64,000 bases of DNA from Beverwykella pulmonaria. Lineage: Eukaryota; Ascomycota; Dothideomycetes; Pleosporales; Melanommataceae. The stretch spans positions 334,258 to 398,257 of the forward strand of contig BCHH01000018.1 of the NCBI GenBank assembly GCA_001599595.1, read 5' to 3'. The translations under genes were made by a program, and so were the position numbers. Within the stretch, counting starts at the first letter, position 1, and every line of letters starts with the position of its first letter. The notes beneath the pieces were generated by a model. That model was not told the origin of the DNA, searched no databases, and saw only the letters and a list, made by a program, of their open reading frames with translations. This document shows, piece by piece, positions 58,324-64,000 of the stretch.

Positions 58324-59269
58324 AATGAGATGTCAAAAATCGCGATATTGGACACTTGAGGTACAAACGAATGGCTAATGGAGATGAGATGCGAAAAATG
58401 AGAAGATAGTGGTTAAGTTGGACTTGAAAGACGAGAGCATACTGAGACCTTATATACACACTTTTCTCAGGTTCAACTCTACGATCTTCGACCTCGAGGA
58501 TTCTTTTGTCGTAGTCGACGAGAATGTGGCCTCTTTACTGTGAGCCGTATTTTGAAACAGGGAAACGGCGCAGCGCACTCAGCATCAATTCTAGAAGAGG
58601 TATCACTGTATCTTACGCCAGGACCCGGGCGTCTACGTTGCTTCTATAACCTCCACGCCCGGTGGGCGACAATAATCATCAGTTGCCATACGCGATACCC
58701 CCCGCATATGGTAGAACACTCCAGGAATAGAAAACTTGGCCACTCATTCTCGAAGAAGACATTCCTACAACTTTGATTAGATCGCGTACATCATGAGCTC
58801 CTACACATCAGGTATGCCGAGAAGTTAGATCATCTTTCTCTAAGACATGTACCTAGTGTAAAACATCCAAGGATTTAATTGTGACATCTATTTTCTGGAA
58901 AAGCTCGCCGCATGCAGGGTTGTTTGTTCGAGGATTTGATGAGATGGCAAGAGTTTCTGAAATAGAACGTCCGTGGATCGGATAATCAAGATCAACCTTA
59001 CTCAAGTCCAAACGTGGAGAGGCATTTCAGTAGCGCTACATGAAGAACGCATGGGCCTTCAGGGTCCTGAGGTAGTTATGTATACTGTGGTCACAAGGGT
59101 CATGGTCGCGTAAAGGAGGTATAGAGGACGATGTGTACACCTTCAATACTTTCATCAACTAGAACACTCAACGCTTCATCTTTGTGCACCAGGCCCATAT
59201 CTGCCTACTTTTCCTCTTTATCAGAATGACAGTCACTTCACATTCATTCACCATGTATCACGCTCAAGC
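58318..59269 (+). repeat. Segmental duplication, copy C
   Basis: Upstream region of the cysteine-rich gene, matching 40036-40733. It carries an extra 265-bp block (58480-58742), absent from the other copy. Confidence 0.85.
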
Positions 59270-59561
59270 ACTTAAACGCCAATCTGAGAACACGGACCCC
59301 AAAGTTGTTCCTGCGATAACCATTACCTTGCAGGTCATCCCAGCCGGGATGGTCGCGAAGCTGTTCTGGCCATGCCTTAGCATAGCGACTGCATCCCTTG
59401 CCATCCATATGACCAGAGTCCTTATACCAATCGCTATTGCCGTTCGACCCAATGCCAACTATGAAGGAGTCTTCTGGAGACCATACCGTCCTCAGATCCT
59501 GTTTGGGCCTTGTGTGAGGTTTTATCTCAATACCTACCGCTCCGGATGCGTCGGATATCAT
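59244..59561 (-). pseudogene. Possible gene relic, unrecognised
   Basis: A 105-residue frame has protein-like composition (EIKPHTRPKQDLRTVWSPED, SGHMDGKGCSRYAKAWPEQL). The sense continues upstream past two stops (WRQLSFFLE). It could be the end of a degraded gene. I do not recognise a family, and it may be chance. Confidence 0.3.
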
Positions 59562-60443
59562 CTCGAGGAAGAACGAGAGTTGACGCCAGCCCTACAGCTA
59601 GCAACTGGCCAGATATAAAATATCTCATGATCAAATCGTGAAAGAAACGATTTCGGAGGGATATGCAGATGTTGTAGTGACTTTCCTCTCCATTCATCTC
59701 AAGTCTAAAAGTAGTTCTCCCAATCCTGCGACCCTGATTTGGTGAAACGTGTCAAAATGGATATAGATGGGCCTAAGATGATGGCGGAGGTGGCAAGTAC
59801 GTCGGGCAATGAAGGGATTTTGCGGCGGTTTGGTACAGTTGCGGCGGTTTGGCATAGTCGAAGCAGTTTGGCACAGTTGTGGCGGTTTAGTATAGTTGCG
59901 GCGGTTTGGCACAGCCTCAAGTCCTGATTTACTCTGTTGGTGGCATGTGCGGCACGACTAATGGTCGAAGGAAGTGGCTGTTCTTGTTTTCTGAACGCTT
60001 CACACATTTAAAAGGGTTTCATTTGCTCGGTAGTAAAGTCAATACTCGTTTGGTTGCTTGGATTATACCGCCCGTGACTCTGTTTCATCTTCAAAGGCCA
60101 ATATCGGGCGCTTGCTTAGCTTGTGCAAGTAGGATCGTTCCTCCTGACGCGGATAGATCCGCTCGCCTTTGGCCACGTATGCGTGAGATTGTGGCCAAAA
60201 TAAGGCTACCCGCATTGCAGTACAGTACTCGTATGAGACGTCGCAGTGAATGTGGCCACCTATCATGGTTGCGACGCGCTTAGATCTGAACTAGGGGTGT
60301 GATCATCATAGAACTGAATTCGGTGGACCCAAATAGCAGAAGGAAGAAAAGTCATGACCAAATGTATACCTAGCAAATGATGGTACGAATATCTTGGCCT
60401 ATTCCCAAGTCCTCCATTTCCTCTAATTCCTTTTACAAGCTAA
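59270..60443. other. Intergenic with a minisatellite
   Basis: Apart from the possible relic and the 19-bp tandem array, no gene was recognised. Confidence 0.4.
59821..59915 (+). repeat. Minisatellite, five copies of a 19-bp unit
   Basis: Unit TGCGGCGGTTTGGCACAGT, imperfect, five head-to-tail copies. 19 is not a multiple of three, arguing against a coding repeat. Confidence 0.85.
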
Positions 60444-61133
60444 TCACTTCGACCACCCGAGTTCGGCGGGTACTCTAGTGTAAAATTCTGCGCAAAGCTG
60501 AACAGAATCCGTTCGTCTGGGAGTCTTGCGGTCGCTTCCACGGAGCAGTTCCATTTCTCCTCCCCGAGAGACCACCATAATGCGGTCCAATCTATCAACA
60601 GCTCCTGCAATCACCTCGTCAGGTGACCTAATCGCACCGAATGTCTGCATGCATAGGCTGGATAAAGAGTGGCTTACATTGTTCTCTAAAGATCTCAACG
60701 GCCCTCCGTATTCGTCTTCATGCCGGACTACAAGTCTATGGGCGTCTGTGATCTTTACCGGCTCTTGCTCCCAGTAGTCAGGGCAGGTGCCTGAGATCTT
60801 GAGAGTTGCGTCGGCAAGATCGGGGAGGAGATCGGTGAATCAACCGTCGAGATACAAAAAAATGTGTTCGTTCCTAGTGTGTGTTGGTCATTACGTCTCT
60901 CGGAATACAATACGTCGTGTGTACAGCCTTGGTGGGTTCGGATACACAACAAGCTCGCGGACGCCGAAGAGTTGTTCAGAAGCATCGATCTGCGTGTAGT
61001 ACGCACTGTTGTGCCCTAGAACTTTGACTGTGTGCAAGGCTGGGGAGGTCAGGATCTGCTGCGCACGTGGGACCACGGCTGCCTTTGCTACCGAAAACCC
61101 CGCGAAAAGCGATGTGTAAAGGGTCGACTTCAT
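60444..61133 (-). pseudogene. Secreted protein gene with one in-frame stop
   Basis: The first exon (61133-60925) starts with a signal peptide (MKSTLYTSLFAGFSVAKA). Splicing 60924-60874 (51 nt) gives VVYPNPPRL-NEHIFLYLDG, followed by TGA at 60842-60840. The same frame then runs on through FTDLLPDLADATLKISGTCP to a stop at 60444, for 212 codons in total. The whole frame is consistent apart from that one codon, so a single CGA- or GGA-to-TGA change is likely. A sequencing error or a further intron is possible. No family is recognised. Confidence 0.6.
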
Positions 61134-61662
61134 TCTGCCAGCGGGATTCGATTGAAATAAAGTGACTGAGGTGCGAATGGAATTGAAGAATAGAGGGTTA
61201 CCTGTTGACGCCTGAAAGTGGACATGTGTTTACTTATATCCTACAGGATTGGGCGTGTGGCGGACTGTGAGCCTAGGCGTGGCGTGGTTCCGCATGGGGG
61301 CGGGGAACACAAATCCTGCATCCGCCAGGCGGCAACCATAACTGAACGGCCCGTGCGTAGGAGCACCTCCAGCTAAGTCGACCCTTGTTTAGATCACTAC
61401 ATATGTATCTGTTCCCTCGCCCGCCATAAGATAACATCCCCCCGCATTCGGGCTCGTCACGCGCGGAGACGATGACGGAGACTGCGGTTGTTGAGATGGG
61501 GGTTGGTATAAAATTGAGGCATTGCACAGAGCACCTAAGAATTCAATTGCATCTACACAGTATATCCCGACTGCGACGCTCGATTGTGATTCTACCTATC
61601 TCTGCAGACGGACCCCAGACATTTCGGAGACTCGCCGTAGGGAAAGTACGACACCGGCAACT
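61134..61662. other. Divergent intergenic region
   Basis: The frame of the following gene is open from 61522, but the sequence before 61663 does not look like protein. No other feature. Confidence 0.4.
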
Positions 61663-64000
61663 ATGGGTGCGCACGACGGCCCAGGACCGTCAAGACACCG
61701 CGTCGAACCAGGATCCGTCAATGTCCCCGTCGGCGAGTATCCAGCGACTTCTCATAGCACGATCGTTAATGCCGCCAAAGTAGCCCAAGACATCGTCAAA
61801 CAACTAGCCAATGCACTGGCCCAAAAAGACGCAGCACGTGTCGCACAACTCTTTCTCGAAGACAAGAGCTATTGGCGCGATCATCTCGGCTTGTCGTGGA
61901 ATGTGCGGACTCTAAAAGGTAGCGACAACATCTCCACGTTTGTTGGAGAGTCCAAGTCCAAATTCGAGAAGATCGAGATTGACGGCGATGCGCCGCACAA
62001 GGAGCCCAGGTTTGGACCCATCGACGCGTGGGGTGATGTCCATGGCATTTAGTCATTTCTTACTTTTGTGACGGAGATTGGGAGGGGTAAGGGAGTCATC
62101 ACACTCGCTGAGGTCAATGGGGAATGGAAGATCTTCACGCTCTATACGGTGTTGACGGAATTGAAGGGCTTCGAAGAGCCTGTCTGGCATCGACGCACCA
62201 AGGGCGTGAAGCATGGTGGTGATCCGGCGAGGAAGAATTGGAAAGTGAGACAGGAAGCGGACACAAGCTTTGAGAACGGTGAGCCCGAGGTTTTGATCGT
62301 CGGCACCGACTAGGGCGGGCTTACCGCGGCGGCGCGACTGAAGATGCTCAATATCCCGTCACTCATGATTGACTTGAACGAGCGTGTGGGTGACAACTGG
62401 AGCAAACGATATCACCAGCTGGTTCTCCGCAATCCTGTATGGTACGACCATCTCCCTTACCTGCCTTTCTCGCAACACTAGCCAGTGTTTACCCCCAAGG
62501 ACAAGCTTGGAGAATGGTTCGAGACGTATGTCAAGGCGCTGGAGCTGAACGTCTGGACATCCACAAACATGACCTCCACATCCTGGGACGAGAACAAGCG
62601 CGAATGGACCGTCAAGCTGGAGCGCAAAAGCCCGATGGCACAACCGAGACGCCAACAATCCACCCCAAGCACATCATCCAAGCAACCGGCCACTCAGGCA
62701 AGAAGAACTTCCCCACTATGAAGGGCATGGAAACCTTCCGCGGTGACCGCCTCTGCCACTCACCCGCAACGCGGCCATCTGTCAGTACACCCGGCCGTAC
62801 AGTACTGCAGTACATCGAATTTAGTACCGGTTAGTAAGTACGGAGGCGGGTGCCAGTACAGTAACTGTATGTGAGGCCCTATTACTAGCCGTTTACTGTA
62901 GTTTGTATAGATTTTGGCTGCAGGAGAGGTGCAGCGCGGCTGCAGGAGGTGCAGAGGGCGCAGAGGGGTCTTAGAGCAGTCGGAAATTAATGCAGGTTAT
63001 GCCGATCCTACGCGTTTTGTTAGCAATTTGCTAAGAAACTCCATAACACCGTCATCTGGCCCCGAGCAGGAAGCTCGAGAGCACGCGCCAGTGGTGGCAG
63101 CAGCGAGGCCGAGTCCTCTACCCGACGCTCTATAAGGTGGCCCTTGATATCTTTACTATCCCAGAAACCTCGTGTGGGTGCGAGAGGTGCTTCTCACACG
63201 CTAAACGAACCGTCACAATTGATAGGAACTGCCTCTCACACGCGACGATTGAGGCTATATAGTTGCAGAAGAACTGGCTACGTAATAAGGTAGTAAGCAG
63301 CGAGTTAACTGAGCTAGCAGAGTACATCAAAACAGTGAGAAGTACGACTCAGGAGGAGGATCAATTCACCTCTGTCCCTACTACCCTTCCCAATGAGGTT
63401 AGATACTCCGTAAACGGTCCGTTATACTCCGTACAGTACAGTACAATCTATCAATTCACCCGTTACGGTGTACTGCTAGTTACCCTCCTTCGTCTACTCA
63501 GTACAGTTAGTACTTACAAGCAGCTTGAACAGTACAGTACACCGTACAGCCTCAAAACTACTCCGTTACGTACGGATGGCCGCGTTGCTCACCCGACTTC
63601 TCCGGTGCAAAGCCCAATTCCAAAGGCAAAAAGGCCGTCGTGGTAGGCTGCTGCAACTCAGGCCACGACATTGCACAGTATTTCTACGAGAAGGGGTACG
63701 AAGTGACCATCGTGCAGCGCTCCACCACGTGCGTCATCTCCTCCGAAGGCATCACCGAGATCGGGCTCAAGGGCCTCTACGACGAAGACGGGCCACCCGT
63801 CGAAGACACCGACCTGCTGCTCATGTCGATGCCGAGCTTGCTCCTCAAAGCCCAGCAGATCAAAGTGACGCGCGCCCAAGCCGAGCACGACAAGCCGCTC
63901 CTCGATGGGCTGCGCGCCGCGGGCTTCGGGCTCGACAGCGGCGCCGACGGCTCCGGCCTCTTCATCAAGTACTTCCAGCGAGGCGGCGGGTACTACGTCG
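61663..64000 (+). pseudogene. Flavin-containing monooxygenase gene, interrupted by a hAT derivative
   Basis: The N-terminal part is an NTF2/SnoaL-like domain (LAQKDAARVAQLFLEDKSYW). It is followed by an FAD-binding segment (VLIVGTD-stop-GGLTAAARLKML), RVGDNWSKRYHQLVLRNP, and TPKDKLGEWFETYVKALELN. After the insertion at 62767-63587 the gene resumes with the NADPH-binding motif VVVGCCNSGHDIAQYFYEKG and runs off the window. Stops stand at TAG 62050, 62311 and 62479, where family members have Trp, Gln and Trp. A one-base loss in an A run near 62629 shifts the frame. Fungal FMO-like proteins of this two-domain type are about 600 residues long. Confidence 0.88.
62767..63587 (+). mobile_element. Short hAT derivative (821 bp) inserted in the monooxygenase gene
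   Basis: An 8-bp target duplication CTCACCCG flanks it at 62759-62766 and 63588-63595. The ends are inverted repeats starting CAACGCGGCCATC. Subterminal parts carry many GTAC words. The interior retains only the 3' end of a hAT transposase: YPTLYKVALDIFTIPETS, CGCERCFSHAKRTVTIDRN and ATIEAI-stop-LQKNWLRN, a hATC domain with one TAG. It is an internally deleted, non-autonomous copy. Confidence 0.92.

Noticed and set aside
59694..60007. Repetitive protein on the minus strand (NRRNYTKPP-like)
   Set aside because: Produced by the 19-bp minisatellite, which changes frame at each unit; no start, signal or family support.

Overview
The window is nuclear DNA of a filamentous ascomycete (Pezizomycotina, most likely a Dothideomycete). 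Almost every gene carries 47-75 nt introns with GTATGT/GTGAGT-type donors. The gene families are fungal (Sfi1, Spo73/Mug65 DysF protein, CFEM-like and GPI proteins, Pth11-like receptor, F-box protein). The repeats are decayed DNA transposons whose stop codons arose by transitions (CAG/CAA to TAG/TAA, TGG to TAG), as expected from repeat-induced point mutation (RIP).

Positions 1-27.6 kb are an ordinary, gene-dense housekeeping region. It holds a TPR protein fragment, a CFEM-like one-pass membrane protein, a small mitochondrial/membrane protein, a dysferlin-domain protein, a DUF3253 protein, a beta carbonic anhydrase, two SDRs, a GPI-type wall protein with an internal duplication, cytosolic isoleucyl-tRNA synthetase, a 59-residue twin-CX9C protein of the NDUFAF8 type assembled from three tiny exons, the spindle-pole protein Sfi1, a Gal80-like oxidoreductase, formyltetrahydrofolate deformylase and a large fungal membrane protein.

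Positions 28.8-35.3 kb are a transposon block. A Fot1/pogo element has perfect terminal repeats but a dead transposase. Next to it a second Fot1 relic has been split by a nested hAT element with a perfect 8-bp target duplication.

Positions 35.9-64 kb are accessory. The intact genes are an F-box protein, two BBE-type FAD oxidoreductases, a P450, an Ayr1-like SDR, a rhodopsin-fold (Pth11-like) receptor and two members of an unrecognised cysteine-rich secreted protein family. Between them lie pseudogenes: an SDR, a P450, a third copy of the cysteine-rich gene inside a segmental duplication, a secreted protein with one stop, and a flavin monooxygenase cut by a hAT derivative. No polyketide, peptide or terpene synthase is visible, so any role of the oxidoreductases in one pathway is inference. 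The most interesting items are the cysteine-rich secreted family with its segmental duplication, the short hAT insertion in the monooxygenase, and the hidden twin-CX9C gene.
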